A DNA stretch of 21,166 bases from Candidatus Neomicrothrix sp. UBA4542. Lineage in GTDB: Bacteria > Actinomycetota > Acidimicrobiia > Acidimicrobiales > Poriferisodalaceae. Shown here piece after piece: positions 1-7,935 of this stretch (position 1 is its first letter; each line of letters begins with the position of its first letter). Below the pieces are notes generated by a model, which was not told the DNA's origin, searched no databases, and saw only the letters and a list, made by a program, of their open reading frames with translations. Both the position numbers and the translations under genes were made by a program. Location of the stretch: positions 1 through 21,166 of the forward strand of contig DGLO01000022.1 of assembly GCA_002388005.1 (NCBI GenBank), in the 5' to 3' direction.

Positions 1-432
1 CTTGAGCTTGGGCGAATCAATGTTGCCGCCCGAGGGGTAGGAGTGAGTCAGGCCGCTTACGACGCCGCTCTGGCATACGCCAAGCAACGTGAGGCTTTTG
101 GTCGGCCCATAAGCCAGCACCAGGCGATTGCGTTCAAGTTGGCTGAAATGGCTACCAAGCTGGAGGCGGCCCGGCTTTTGACCTACGAAGCGGCCCGTAA
201 AGCTGATGCTGGCGAACGCGTCGATCTTGCAGCGGGCATGGCGAAACTCTTTGCGTCCGAAACAGCTAGCGAGCTGGCCCTCGACGCTATGCGTATTCAC
301 GGAGGTAACGGTTTCAGTACCGACTACCCGGTGGAGCGCTATTACCGGGATGCTCCGTTGATGATTATCGGGGAAGGAACGAGCGAGATTCAGAAGCTGG
401 TGATTAGCCGGGCTTTGCTTGCAGAGGACTGA
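1..432 (+). CDS. Acyl-CoA dehydrogenase, C-terminal part (5' end outside window)
   Basis: This is the C-terminal all-helical domain of an FAD-dependent acyl-CoA dehydrogenase, which makes the alpha,beta double bond in acyl-CoA thioesters. The reading frame is open from base 1; the codons before the first ATG (43) already read LELGRINVAARGVG, the usual helix before the QREAFGRPISQHQAIAFKLA segment, so 43 is not the true start and the gene begins upstream. Family motifs seen are QREAFGRPI, the MRIHGGNGFSTDYPVERYYRDA stretch in its usual place, and IIGEGTSEIQ near the end; the Glu of the EGT is the usual catalytic base in short and medium-chain members. The C-terminus is complete and of normal length. 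The substrate cannot be told from this part. No convincing terminator follows it on its own strand. Confidence 0.93.
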   Translation, partial: LELGRINVAARGVGVSQAAYDAALAYAKQREAFGRPISQHQAIAFKLAEMATKLEAARLLTYEAARKADAGERVDLAAGMAKLFASETASELALDAMRIHGGNGFSTDYPVERYYRDAPLMIIGEGTSEIQKLVISRALLAED

Positions 433-602
433 ACTCAATAGCGTCGAGCCTGCCGTTTCGCCACGCCGGTCGATCTATCTAATGTCTCAAGGCCTTTCGT
501 CCACCAACTCATGTAGCGCCCCACGGGCCCGTTGGCTTAACGGCAACCACTCTGGTCTGTGCTCAGGGCAGAGTTCCTTGCGGCGATGCGGAGAACAAAA
601 GG

Positions 603-639
603 CGGAAGGGCCGCCGGGTTTTGCCCGGCGGCCCTTCCG
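603..639 (-). terminator. Strong Rho-independent terminator of the lipoprotein gene
   Basis: A perfect 16-bp GC-rich inverted repeat (603-618 with 624-639) closes a 5-nt loop. Read on the minus strand it is followed after CC by TTTTGTTC, so it ends the minus-strand lipoprotein gene, whose stop lies about 50 nt upstream. On the plus strand no T-run follows, so it is not an obvious terminator for the acyl-CoA dehydrogenase. The rest of 433-687 shows no gene or RNA that I recognise. Confidence 0.88.
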
Positions 640-687
640 ATATTGATGGCGTTACGGCCAAAGGCCGTTCACTTCTGAATCAACTGA

Positions 688-2337
688 TCAGCAGCCGCCA
701 TTCTCCTTGTCCCACTCACAGTTCGGTGAATTACCGTTGCCGTCGACAATGTTGCCAACCTGGTTCCAGGTTTGCTCATTGGCGTCGAACTGACTGAAGT
801 CAGAACCTTCAATGGCGAAGGCATCTGCGGCGCCGTTCAACTCGTATGCAACGCCATCCATCATCAATGGGTGATAGATGTCAATGCTTCGAGCGGCGAG
901 CATCACGTTGGTCCGGGTAAGACCGCCGGGAAGCTCGTTGGCGACACGGAGTGTCTCAGTCCATGGATAAGCAAAGAAGTAACCGGTTGCCAGAAGCGAA
1001 ATCGAAGGATCAAGTCCACCATCTTTCAGATTCTGGTTCAGGAACGCGATAAATGGCTCGCTGGAGTACTTCGGGTCCGTAGAGTCCTTTACGCCTCCAC
1101 CGACGACCCACCAGCCATGAGCAGCGTCACCAGCGGGCGCCATATAAGCGGCGATCGCCTTGCACACCGATGGGGTGAATGCAGCGGAAAGTCGTTCCAA
1201 AAGACCGGATGCTTCCACTTCTTGAACGGCCAACAGACACGGGTTACCCGCGGTCATTGAGATGAACACGTCCGGGTCAAACGCCGCGATGGTGGTGACC
1301 TCGTTGGTCAGTGTCGGCGCAGCCGGGTCGTGACGAACCGGCAGGTATTCCGACACCACATCGGGGTTGTTCTCCGCGTAGAACTCGAAGCCTTTCTCAT
1401 AGGCAAGACCGAAGTCGTTGTCCATGACCAAACCAGCAACCTTTACAGGAAGCTCGTCAGGCAGGTTTGTCTTAATCCACGTGCCCCACAAAACCGCCTC
1501 GGTCAGATAAGACAACTGGTTGCTTGTAGTCCAAGGATGATGGACCGGGTCACCCCATGCGGGGTGGCCAGATGCGTAGAACAAGTGTGGTACGCACTCA
1601 GCATTAATCTTGTCGTATACGGCAAGACCGTTCGGGGAACCGAGACCGTGAAGGGCGAATATGTTCGCCGATTCAATCAACTCGTCCACGAACTCAATTG
1701 TCTGAGCCGCAACGTAACCATCATCCTTGATGATCATCACAAGATTACGGCCGCCGATGCCACCGTACTCTGCGTTAAGCCAGTCCCAATAGTTTTCCCA
1801 GCCAACTGAAATGTTGCCGTACGCAGCAAGGTTGCCCGACTGCACGGTGGTCTGTCCGACACGAATGGTGGTGTCGGTCAGGCCGTGAGTGTTCGACCAG
1901 TCTCCGGGACAGTTGTTCAGATCGGCTTCAAAGCCAGCTGGACCTCGGAGAATGTTGTCGTCTCCGACACCCCAGTCACCGGATTCCATGTTCTCAGTGA
2001 TCTCATCGATCATGAGCTGGCGCCGATAAGCGGCTTCTTCCCAGATCCCATCGAGGGTAGAGCGATCAAAGGTTGGAGCGTCTTCGTCCACCTCTTCTTC
2101 TTCGGCATCACCTGAAACGGCTTCTTCCACCGCTTCTTGAGACAGCGCGCCAGCGTCATCCTCTTCTTCTTCAGCTTCATCACTGTCGCTGCTGTCACTA
2201 CTCGAAGCAGCTGCGGTATCAGAACCGCTGTCGCTCGAAGAGTCGTCGTCACTATCGCTGCCACCGCATGCCGCGGCGACCATGGCGAAAGCGAACAGCA
2301 CCGCCAGCAAACGCAAAATTTTGCGTTTGAATCCCAT
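688..2337 (-). CDS. ABC-type branched-chain amino-acid/urea-like substrate-binding lipoprotein
   Basis: Predicted surface lipoprotein of 549 aa with a type I periplasmic-binding fold (Peripla_BP_6/LivJ-like), expected to capture a small solute outside the membrane for an ABC importer. The N-terminus has a basic start (KRKILR), a hydrophobic segment at 8-23 and a lipobox ending AAAC with Cys24. A very acidic low-complexity Ser/Asp/Glu tether spans about 27-87. The binding domain follows: TTIRVGQTTVQSG at its first strand, then YWDWLNAEYGGIGGR and VKVAGLVMDNDFG, all typical of the family. A clear ribosome-binding site (GGGGGAG, about 6 nt before ATG) supports the start. No permease or ATPase gene lies in the window, so the partner and ligand are unknown. 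It appears monocistronic, with its own terminator at 603-639. The fold is secure; the ligand is not. Confidence 0.9.
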   Translation of the reverse strand: MGFKRKILRLLAVLFAFAMVAAACGGSDSDDDSSSDSGSDTAAASSSDSSDSDEAEEEEDDAGALSQEAVEEAVSGDAEEEEVDEDAPTFDRSTLDGIWEEAAYRRQLMIDEITENMESGDWGVGDDNILRGPAGFEADLNNCPGDWSNTHGLTDTTIRVGQTTVQSGNLAAYGNISVGWENYWDWLNAEYGGIGGRNLVMIIKDDGYVAAQTIEFVDELIESANIFALHGLGSPNGLAVYDKINAECVPHLFYASGHPAWGDPVHHPWTTSNQLSYLTEAVLWGTWIKTNLPDELPVKVAGLVMDNDFGLAYEKGFEFYAENNPDVVSEYLPVRHDPAAPTLTNEVTTIAAFDPDVFISMTAGNPCLLAVQEVEASGLLERLSAAFTPSVCKAIAAYMAPAGDAAHGWWVVGGGVKDSTDPKYSSEPFIAFLNQNLKDGGLDPSISLLATGYFFAYPWTETLRVANELPGGLTRTNVMLAARSIDIYHPLMMDGVAYELNGAADAFAIEGSDFSQFDANEQTWNQVGNIVDGNGNSPNCEWDKENGGC

Positions 2338-2391
2338 AAATACTCCCCCTCAGGTGGATGTATCGGCGAACCCCATCTGGGTCCACTCATA

Positions 2392-2405
2392 TGAACGACC
2401 GTTCA
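2392..2405. promoter_or_regulatory. Perfect inverted repeat in divergent promoter region, TetR-type operator candidate
   Basis: TGAACG-AC-CGTTCA is a perfect 6+6 inverted repeat with a 2-nt spacer. It lies 55-68 nt before the lipoprotein ATG and about 190 nt before the F420 oxidoreductase start. A third CGTTC half-site follows at 2409-2413. The size and symmetry fit a homodimeric repressor such as a TetR-family protein. No regulator gene is adjacent. Elsewhere in the 2338-2596 interval I see only AT-richer patches (CGTAACAATCC, TTAACAATTCC) without a convincing -35/-10 pair. Confidence 0.45.
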
Positions 2406-2584
2406 GATCGTTCCGCACAACCTACTGGGCCGCCAAGGCAGTGTCGCCCTGAGGACTGTTTCGTAACAATCCATTGCGAGAACCGCCTATTTTCGCCAAA
2501 ATTCGAGGCCGGCAAACGGCCATTTCTTAACAATTCCGACCCGCAGGCACTCAGTCGGCAACAAAAAGGATAGGTCTGGGGACG

Positions 2585-2590
2585 TAAGTT
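2585..2590 (+). promoter_or_regulatory. TAAGTT box, candidate -10 of a leaderless transcript
   Basis: TAAGTT matches TAnnnT and ends 6 nt before the ATG at 2597, the geometry expected when transcription starts at the start codon. The GGGGAG between box and ATG touches the ATG with no spacing, so it is badly placed as a ribosome-binding site. No good -35 element is visible. Confidence 0.45.
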
Positions 2591-2596
2591 GGGGAG

Positions 2597-3514
2597 ATGG
2601 ACTGGGGTGTGCATCTACCGCATCTTGGCCGAGAAGTCGGCCGTGACTCTTTAATCGAGTTTGCTCAAGTTGCGGAAGCGCTGGGCGTTCATTCTGGATG
2701 GAGCAGCGATCATGTGTGTTGGCCAGCGAAGTTTGACTCGAAATACCCTTACAGCAGCGACGGCTCTTTCCCTGCTCCAGCCGGTCTTGGTTGGCTTGAT
2801 CCCATCGGCACTCTCCTCTTTGTAGCGGGATGCACCGAAAAACTGCGACTGGGGTTCACCGTTTTGATCCTTCCTTATCGGCCGCCGATAGCTACCGCCA
2901 AGCAGCTCGCCACCATTGACGTTGTCTCCGACGGGAGACTCATCTTGGGAGTTGGGGTTGGCTGGATGCGTGAAGAAGCCGAGGTTCTTGGTATGCCTTG
3001 GAACAATCGGGGGCGTCGATCTGACGAACAGCTGGAAATTTTCGAGACACTTTTCCGAGATAAAGCCCCTTCATATGACGGCACCTATTACTCATTCCCA
3101 GAGGTCCGTTTTGAACCCAAGCCGATCCAACAACCACTACCCGTGTGGGTCGGAGGTAATACTCCCGCTGCGTTTAGGCGTACTGCCCGGTTTGGTCACG
3201 CTTTTCATGCCGCGTTTGAACCGTTGGATGTCGTAAAAAATGAGTGGGACCAGGTTCGAGAAGCTTGCGAGAGTATCGGCCGAGATCCCAACGAACTCGA
3301 TTTATCGCTTCGGATATTCTTGGATCCTGAAGCCGCCATGGAACCCGCAAAGTCCCTGTCGGGGTCCCTAGATCAGATGGTGGAAACTATTGGTCAGATG
3401 GAAGAAGCGGGGATCTCACATGTTCTTCTCGACCCTGTAGCCAGGGGCGGAATCAAGGGTCGACTCGGTGCGTTAGGAGATTTCATGACCAACGTTGCGT
3501 CCCAGGTCGACTGA
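2597..3514 (+). CDS. LLM-class F420-dependent oxidoreductase
   Basis: A 305-aa luciferase-like (TIM-barrel) protein of the actinobacterial F420-dependent oxidoreductase group (TIGR03619-like). It would use reduced F420 or oxidised F420 for hydride transfer; FMN-dependent monooxygenases share the fold, so the cofactor is an inference from close motif match. Seen in order: MDWGVHLPHLG at the first strand, WSSDHV near residue 36, LRLGFTVLILPYRPPIATAKQLATID at 84-109, GRLILGVGVGWMREE at 113-127, FEPKPIQQPLPVWVGG near 172-187, and the late AGISHVLLD strand. The ATG gives the family's usual N-terminus. It is followed after 7 nt by the S4-domain gene, so it heads the plus-strand run at 2597-5983. 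The substrate is unknown. Confidence 0.88.
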   Translation: MDWGVHLPHLGREVGRDSLIEFAQVAEALGVHSGWSSDHVCWPAKFDSKYPYSSDGSFPAPAGLGWLDPIGTLLFVAGCTEKLRLGFTVLILPYRPPIATAKQLATIDVVSDGRLILGVGVGWMREEAEVLGMPWNNRGRRSDEQLEIFETLFRDKAPSYDGTYYSFPEVRFEPKPIQQPLPVWVGGNTPAAFRRTARFGHAFHAAFEPLDVVKNEWDQVREACESIGRDPNELDLSLRIFLDPEAAMEPAKSLSGSLDQMVETIGQMEEAGISHVLLDPVARGGIKGRLGALGDFMTNVASQVD

Positions 3515-3521
3515 CAGCTTC

Positions 3522-3899
3522 ATGACCACCGACTCTTGTCGCATCGATAGATGGCTGTGGGCGGTTCGCGTTTTTCGTAGTCGCGCTAGCTCAAAAGACG
3601 CTTGCGACCGTGGTGCGGTTCGCGTTAACGGCACTACTGCAAAGCCAGCATCCAAAGTGAGGGTCGGCGATCAGGTGGTGGTGCGAGTGCGCGGCGACAA
3701 AAGGGAACTTCAAGTGAAAGAACTGTTGGATAAACGGGTAGGTCCAGCGGTAGCCGCGGCATGCTATTACGACCACACCCCAGTTCCTCAACGGCCGTCT
3801 GTCTCTACTGCGGGTGCCCAAGTCGCCAAACGTGACCGTGGGGCGGGGCGGCCAACAAAGCGAGATAGACGACGGATAGACAGATTTCGCAGAGGGTGA
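3522..3899 (+). CDS. S4-domain RNA-binding protein, Hsp15 (HslR)-like
   Basis: A 125-aa protein with an N-terminal S4 RNA-binding domain (about residues 4-70: RIDRWLWAVRVFRSRASSKDACDRGAVRVNG). It is followed by a basic tail with GRPTKRDRRRIDRF, the hallmark of the Hsp15/YrfH family. In E. coli Hsp15 binds 50S subunits that still carry a nascent chain and helps recycle stalled ribosomes. A similar role here is inferred by homology. The open frame runs back to 3495, inside the previous gene, but the ATG at 3522 gives the family N-terminus and avoids the overlap; no strong ribosome-binding site is seen. It lies between two metabolic genes and probably shares a transcript with the oxidoreductase. 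Confidence 0.85.
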   Translation: MTTDSCRIDRWLWAVRVFRSRASSKDACDRGAVRVNGTTAKPASKVRVGDQVVVRVRGDKRELQVKELLDKRVGPAVAAACYYDHTPVPQRPSVSTAGAQVAKRDRGAGRPTKRDRRRIDRFRRG

Positions 3900-3906
3900 G
3901 AGCGCC

Positions 3907-3930
3907 GGTTCCTCACTAACACGAGGTACC
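3907..3930 (+). promoter_or_regulatory. Hairpin enclosing the hydratase ribosome-binding site
   Basis: GGTTCCTC (3907-3914) pairs with GAGGTACC (3923-3930) at 7 of 8 positions around an 8-nt loop. The 3' arm contains GAGG, the only Shine-Dalgarno-like sequence for the TTG start at 3931, and it ends directly at that codon. If folded it would hide the ribosome-binding site. No T-run follows, so it is not a terminator. Confidence 0.4.
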
Positions 3931-4713
3931 TTGCCAACGGTGAACCTTCCTCTACCGGTCGTCCTTGCTCACGCTCGCTTGACAATGGACGCAGTGACTC
4001 TCGCCGATGCCGAAGTTCCTGCGTCGGCGGCGTTGGCTTACGAAGCACAAGAGCAACTCATAGACCTTATTGACTCTCCACTAGTCGGCTGGAAAGTGGG
4101 TGCCACGGGTCCGGCGAGCCAGACAAAGCTGGGGGTCAAGACGCCCATCTATGGTCCAGTTTTTCAACGCACTCTTATTGAGTCGGGACATGATGTCCCT
4201 TTGTCGGACTTCCACCACCAACCTGGGCTGGAGTCAGAGTTCGCGTTCACTATCGGAGTGACCCTCCGACCCGGCGGGGCGGCCATGAACGCCAGGTCGG
4301 CAAAAGAAATTGTTTCCACCGTTCACACTGCTATTGAGCTTGTGTGCTCGCGCTTTGACCGCAACTTCGATGTCGACCCGGCATTACTTGTCGCAGATGG
4401 TGCTCTCCACGCAGCCTTAATGGTGGGACCGGGAAAAGACCCAGCCGAAGTCCGGGACTTGAGCACCCATCGGCTTCGCACTGTTGTCAACAATCAGGAG
4501 ATCGCGACGGGAACAGGACAAGAGGTCTTAGGGGATCCATACGAATCGTTGGCTTGGCTGTGTAATCACCTGAATCGTCGGCAATTGACCTTGGCTGCGG
4601 GGAGCATCGTGACGACCGGGGCAGCAACTGGGCTGCACACAACCGAGGTGGGTCAGATCCTCACGACAGACGGCGGAACCCTCGGTTCGGCGAGCCTGAA
4701 TTTGGTGGCTTAG
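3931..4713 (+). CDS. MhpD-like 2-keto-4-pentenoate hydratase (FAH superfamily)
   Basis: A 260-aa protein, the normal length for 2-oxopent-4-enoate hydratase and related 2-oxo-acid hydratases or decarboxylases of aromatic meta-cleavage pathways. It should act on a 2-hydroxy-dienoate with a bound divalent metal. Visible motifs are VGWKVGATG (52-60), YGPVF (74-78), the metal-ligand ExE pair E101 and E103 in GLESEFAFTIG, E136 in AIELV, and D156 in VADGALHAALMVG. The start chosen is TTG at 3931, with GAGG 4 nt upstream; a GTG at 3940 is the alternative but lies 13 nt from that site. The MFS gene follows after 4 nt, suggesting that transporter and hydratase serve one substrate class. Whether it is a hydratase or a decarboxylase cannot be decided here. 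Confidence 0.85.
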   Translation: MPTVNLPLPVVLAHARLTMDAVTLADAEVPASAALAYEAQEQLIDLIDSPLVGWKVGATGPASQTKLGVKTPIYGPVFQRTLIESGHDVPLSDFHHQPGLESEFAFTIGVTLRPGGAAMNARSAKEIVSTVHTAIELVCSRFDRNFDVDPALLVADGALHAALMVGPGKDPAEVRDLSTHRLRTVVNNQEIATGTGQEVLGDPYESLAWLCNHLNRRQLTLAAGSIVTTGAATGLHTTEVGQILTTDGGTLGSASLNLVA

Positions 4714-4717
4714 GCAG

Positions 4718-5983
4718 ATGTCCCCCAGTCAGGGGTCGGATCGTTTCCGCGGTTGGTCACTTCTCGGACTTTCGACCCTTGCGATTTCTTTCACCCTTCC
4801 AGGTCAAACGATTGGTGTTGCGCCCTTTGCTGAACATTTGACTAACGACCTCAAGATCAGCGCAACAACTCTTTCGACGGCGTACCTGATAGGTACTGTC
4901 GTTGGTTCTCTAACAATGCCCGCCTTCGGCCGATGGATTGACCGAGCCGGAGTGCGGAAAACGATGGTGGCTATAGCTACCGCTTTCTCATTCGCCGTTG
5001 CCTATATGGGCACCGTCGTTCATCTGTGGATGCTCATTTTCGGCTTTGTCGGAATCCGCATGCTGGGTCAAGGCGCTTTGAGTTTGGTTAGCCAAACAAG
5101 TATTGCGCTCTGGTTTGATCAGAAACGTGGTCTGGCTTTCGGTATCTCTATGACCGTGTCGGCGGGGGTGATGTCCCTCGGACCCTTGGCACTCACTTCA
5201 CTAATCGCGGCTTTTGGTTGGCGTTGGGCGTGGTTCATCGCCGCAGGATGCGTTCTTGTTGCTGTGGTGCCCGCGGCGTGGCGTTGGATGGAAGATCGTC
5301 CCGAGTCATTAGGGCAACTACCGGACGGCCTTCCTCCGACTCCCATTGAATCGGCAACAAAGGTCGAGCATTACACGGTTGGCGAAGCCACAGCGACTCG
5401 GGCCTTTTGGATAATGACTTCGGTAATGGTGGTCTCGTCGGCTTTGCTGACCGGCGTGACGTTTCATCATTTTGCGTTGATGGAAGCCGCCGGCCTGACG
5501 AGCGCCGAAGCGGCAACGGTTTTTGTTCCTCAAATGGTGGGCACCGTAATCGCGGGATTTCTCTGGGCTTGGCTATCGGATCGACTCTCTCCATCGGTCT
5601 TGCTTTTCTCTTGTCAGGCTTCGTTGGTCGGCGCGCATCTGGCATACGCGGGGGCTCAGCCGGGGATCGGCGCCGCGTTGTATTCGCTGCTTCTTGGACT
5701 AAACGGAGGTTCCATTCGCGCTCTCGTGTCAACTCTTTACCCGAAATGGTTCGGCACCGAGCACATTGGTGCAATCAGGGGGGTAGCAACTGCGTTCGGT
5801 GTAGGCGCGTCAGCTATCGGCCCTCTGATTATCGCTGGGGGTTTCCAAATCACAGACAACTACGTTCAGCTCAATTACGTCCTCGCCATTGTTCCTGCCC
5901 TGGCAATGTTCGCTGCTCTTTTTCTGAAGCAGCCGCGACGGGCCCTGACACACCTACCGCCTCTTGACTCGGGTCTTGGATAG
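4718..5983 (+). CDS. Major facilitator superfamily transporter (monocarboxylate-porter-like)
   Basis: A 421-aa integral membrane protein with the alternating hydrophobic segments of a 12-helix MFS carrier. The conserved loop 2-3 motif is present as GRWIDRAGVRKT (71-82), with LGQGALSLVSQTSIALWFDQKRGLAFG in the region of helices 4-5. The QKRGLA and MTVSAGVMSLGP segments resemble the oxalate/formate antiporter and monocarboxylate porter group, so export or import of an organic acid is a reasonable inference. It starts 4 nt after the hydratase stop, with no clear ribosome-binding site of its own, so translation may be coupled. Its stop codon TAG forms part of the candidate -10 box for the following ABC-F gene. 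Confidence 0.87.
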   Translation: MSPSQGSDRFRGWSLLGLSTLAISFTLPGQTIGVAPFAEHLTNDLKISATTLSTAYLIGTVVGSLTMPAFGRWIDRAGVRKTMVAIATAFSFAVAYMGTVVHLWMLIFGFVGIRMLGQGALSLVSQTSIALWFDQKRGLAFGISMTVSAGVMSLGPLALTSLIAAFGWRWAWFIAAGCVLVAVVPAAWRWMEDRPESLGQLPDGLPPTPIESATKVEHYTVGEATATRAFWIMTSVMVVSSALLTGVTFHHFALMEAAGLTSAEAATVFVPQMVGTVIAGFLWAWLSDRLSPSVLLFSCQASLVGAHLAYAGAQPGIGAALYSLLLGLNGGSIRALVSTLYPKWFGTEHIGAIRGVATAFGVGASAIGPLIIAGGFQITDNYVQLNYVLAIVPALAMFAALFLKQPRRALTHLPPLDSGLG

Positions 5984-5986
5984 CGT
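5981..5986 (+). promoter_or_regulatory. TAGCGT box, candidate -10 of a leaderless ABC-F transcript
   Basis: TAGCGT fits TAnnnT and ends 8 nt before the GTG at 5995, which lacks a Shine-Dalgarno sequence. The first three bases are the stop codon of the upstream MFS gene. Confidence 0.4.
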
Positions 5987-5994
5987 CTTTTCGC

Positions 5995-7932
5995 GTGCTC
6001 ACTGCAACCGCTCTGACTAAGACCCACGGCGCTCGACATCTCTTTCGCGACGTCAGCATTCAACTATCGGCTGGTCGCCGGGTAGCTCTGGTGGGTGGCA
6101 ACGGCGTCGGGAAGACCACGTTGATTGAAATTCTTCTCGGAATTCAAGACCCGGATGTCGGCGCTGTTCATCGACCGACCAATCTTTCGGTCGGATATCT
6201 ACCGCAGGAACTCACCGACGAGTTGAACGGAACCGCTCTAGAGGTAACTCTCCAGGGCGCCGCCCAGATCGTCGCCCTTGGAGAGCGGCTTATCGAACTA
6301 CAGGAACGGCTGACGGGGACGGATGACCCTGACCAAAGTCAGGTGCTGCATGAGTACGGCGAAACTCAAAGCCGGTTCGAACAACTCGGCGGCTATGCAA
6401 TAGAGGCGGAGGCTCATCGAGTGTTGGCCGGATTGGGTTTCGATCCAGAATCGGTTCACCGCGACGTTCACGAATTATCGGGCGGCTGGCGGATGAGGGT
6501 CGCGTTAGCCAAGCTTCTTCTTGCAGAACCCGACGTTCTCATCCTCGATGAACCCACCAATCATCTTGATGTTGATTCCGTTGCCTGGCTTGAAGAACAA
6601 CTTTCAACCTGGACTGGCTGCATTCTTTTTGTGAGTCATGACCGAGATTTCATCGACTGTGTCGCTAACCGAGTTATTGAACTTGATGGCCATTCGGCGC
6701 ACGAATACGTCGGAGGATTTTCCGATTTTGTCGAGAGCCGAGAAATTCGTTTGGGTCAGCTAGAAGCTGCAGCTGCAAACCAAAACCGAAAATTTGCCGA
6801 AACTGAACGATTCATTGAACGTTTCCGCTACAAGGCAAGCAAAGCCAGACAGGTTCAGAGTCGCGTAAAGGCCCTTGAACGCACGGATCGAATTCGCGTT
6901 CCCGACGCGCATCAACTGAAAGCGAAGTTCGAGTTTCCGTTGCCGAGGAGGTCTTCACGGGTCGTTGTCGAGTTTGAAAACGCGACTGCAGCATATGGTG
7001 ATCAAACCGTTCTAACGGAAGTCTCCCTTGTCATTGAAAGAGGAAGAAAGGTGGCCCTCGTTGGCCCAAACGGGGCTGGAAAGACGACGTTATTGAAGCT
7101 GTTGCTCGGGGAACTGGAGGCGACGCAAGGTAAGGCTCGTCTGGGCAACAAAGTGGACTATGCGAGATTTGCGCAGCACCTGACTGAGATCTTGGATGAG
7201 CGACGAACAGTGCTTCAGGAATTCAAATTAGCGATTGGGGATCAAGGTGAGAGGAATCTGCGGACGGTACTCGGGGGGTTTGGGTTCCGAGGCGACCAAG
7301 TCGATCAAAAGATCGCCGACTTGTCGGGCGGTGAGCGCACCAGATTGGCCCTTGCGATCACTATGGCTAACCCCGTCAACCTGTTGATTCTTGACGAGCC
7401 GACAAACCATCTGGATCTTCCAAGTTGCGATCGACTGGAAGACGCACTCAATGCGTATCCGGGAACCTTGATTCTCGTCACACACGATCGACACTTGATA
7501 CGCGGTGTGGCCGACGCGTTGATAGTCGTTCGAAACGGGACAGCCAGTTGGCATGAAGGAGTCGACGAAGATCTTCTACGTCCGGCTGCCACGGTGACCG
7601 AATCTGAACCTGCTTCGGCTCCCCCGGCCAATAAACACAATGAGGCGCGTGAGGAAAAACGAAACGAAGCCCGTAGACGCAACAAGGTGCACGAAGCAAC
7701 GAGAGACTTGCGAGGCGAATTGCAGCAGGTCGAACGCTCTTGGGAAAAAGCCGAAGAGGAACTCGCTCAGTTGCAAAGCACGCTTGCCGATAGCGCGACT
7801 TACGACGATCCGGAGTTGGCGCGCAACCTGGGCAAGCAGCACGAAGAGTTAAAAGATGCGGCGGCTGAGTTGATGGACAGATATGAGACAATCCAACGTC
7901 GGCTAGCTAGGAAAGAAGCTGAGTTCGGGTAA
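5995..7932 (+). CDS. ABC-F family ATPase (Uup/YdiF-like)
   Basis: A 645-aa soluble protein with two tandem ABC ATPase domains and no membrane segments, as in ABC-F proteins that act on the ribosome. Domain 1: Walker A GGNGVGKTT (34-42), signature LSGGW (161-165), Walker B LILDEPTNHLD with D185 and E186. A charged linker (about 245-320) corresponds to the P-site tRNA interaction motif. Domain 2: Walker A GPNGAGKTT (357-365), signature LSGGE (443-447), Walker B D467 and E468. A Glu/Lys/Arg-rich predicted coiled coil occupies about 548-645, as in Uup. All catalytic residues are intact. Whether it works in translation rescue or in antibiotic resistance cannot be told. GTG start 11 nt after the MFS stop, no Shine-Dalgarno site. 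It converges with the next gene, 3 nt between stop codons. Confidence 0.93.
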   Translation: MLTATALTKTHGARHLFRDVSIQLSAGRRVALVGGNGVGKTTLIEILLGIQDPDVGAVHRPTNLSVGYLPQELTDELNGTALEVTLQGAAQIVALGERLIELQERLTGTDDPDQSQVLHEYGETQSRFEQLGGYAIEAEAHRVLAGLGFDPESVHRDVHELSGGWRMRVALAKLLLAEPDVLILDEPTNHLDVDSVAWLEEQLSTWTGCILFVSHDRDFIDCVANRVIELDGHSAHEYVGGFSDFVESREIRLGQLEAAAANQNRKFAETERFIERFRYKASKARQVQSRVKALERTDRIRVPDAHQLKAKFEFPLPRRSSRVVVEFENATAAYGDQTVLTEVSLVIERGRKVALVGPNGAGKTTLLKLLLGELEATQGKARLGNKVDYARFAQHLTEILDERRTVLQEFKLAIGDQGERNLRTVLGGFGFRGDQVDQKIADLSGGERTRLALAITMANPVNLLILDEPTNHLDLPSCDRLEDALNAYPGTLILVTHDRHLIRGVADALIVVRNGTASWHEGVDEDLLRPAATVTESEPASAPPANKHNEAREEKRNEARRRNKVHEATRDLRGELQQVERSWEKAEEELAQLQSTLADSATYDDPELARNLGKQHEELKDAAAELMDRYETIQRRLARKEAEFG

Positions 7933-7935
7933 AGC

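Noticed and set aside
419..646. 75-aa open frame after the acyl-CoA dehydrogenase
   Set aside because: It overlaps the dehydrogenase end, runs through the terminator hairpin and has no recognisable sequence.
433..687. Possible small RNA or tRNA between the dehydrogenase and the lipoprotein gene
   Set aside because: No cloverleaf or T-loop signature and no structured element other than the terminator hairpin was found.
772..2394. Several open frames on the plus strand and in another minus frame across the lipoprotein gene
   Set aside because: They are shadows of the lipoprotein coding sequence. The Ser/Asp/Glu-rich region keeps alternative frames open, and their products are low-complexity or Cys/Arg-rich with no family resemblance.
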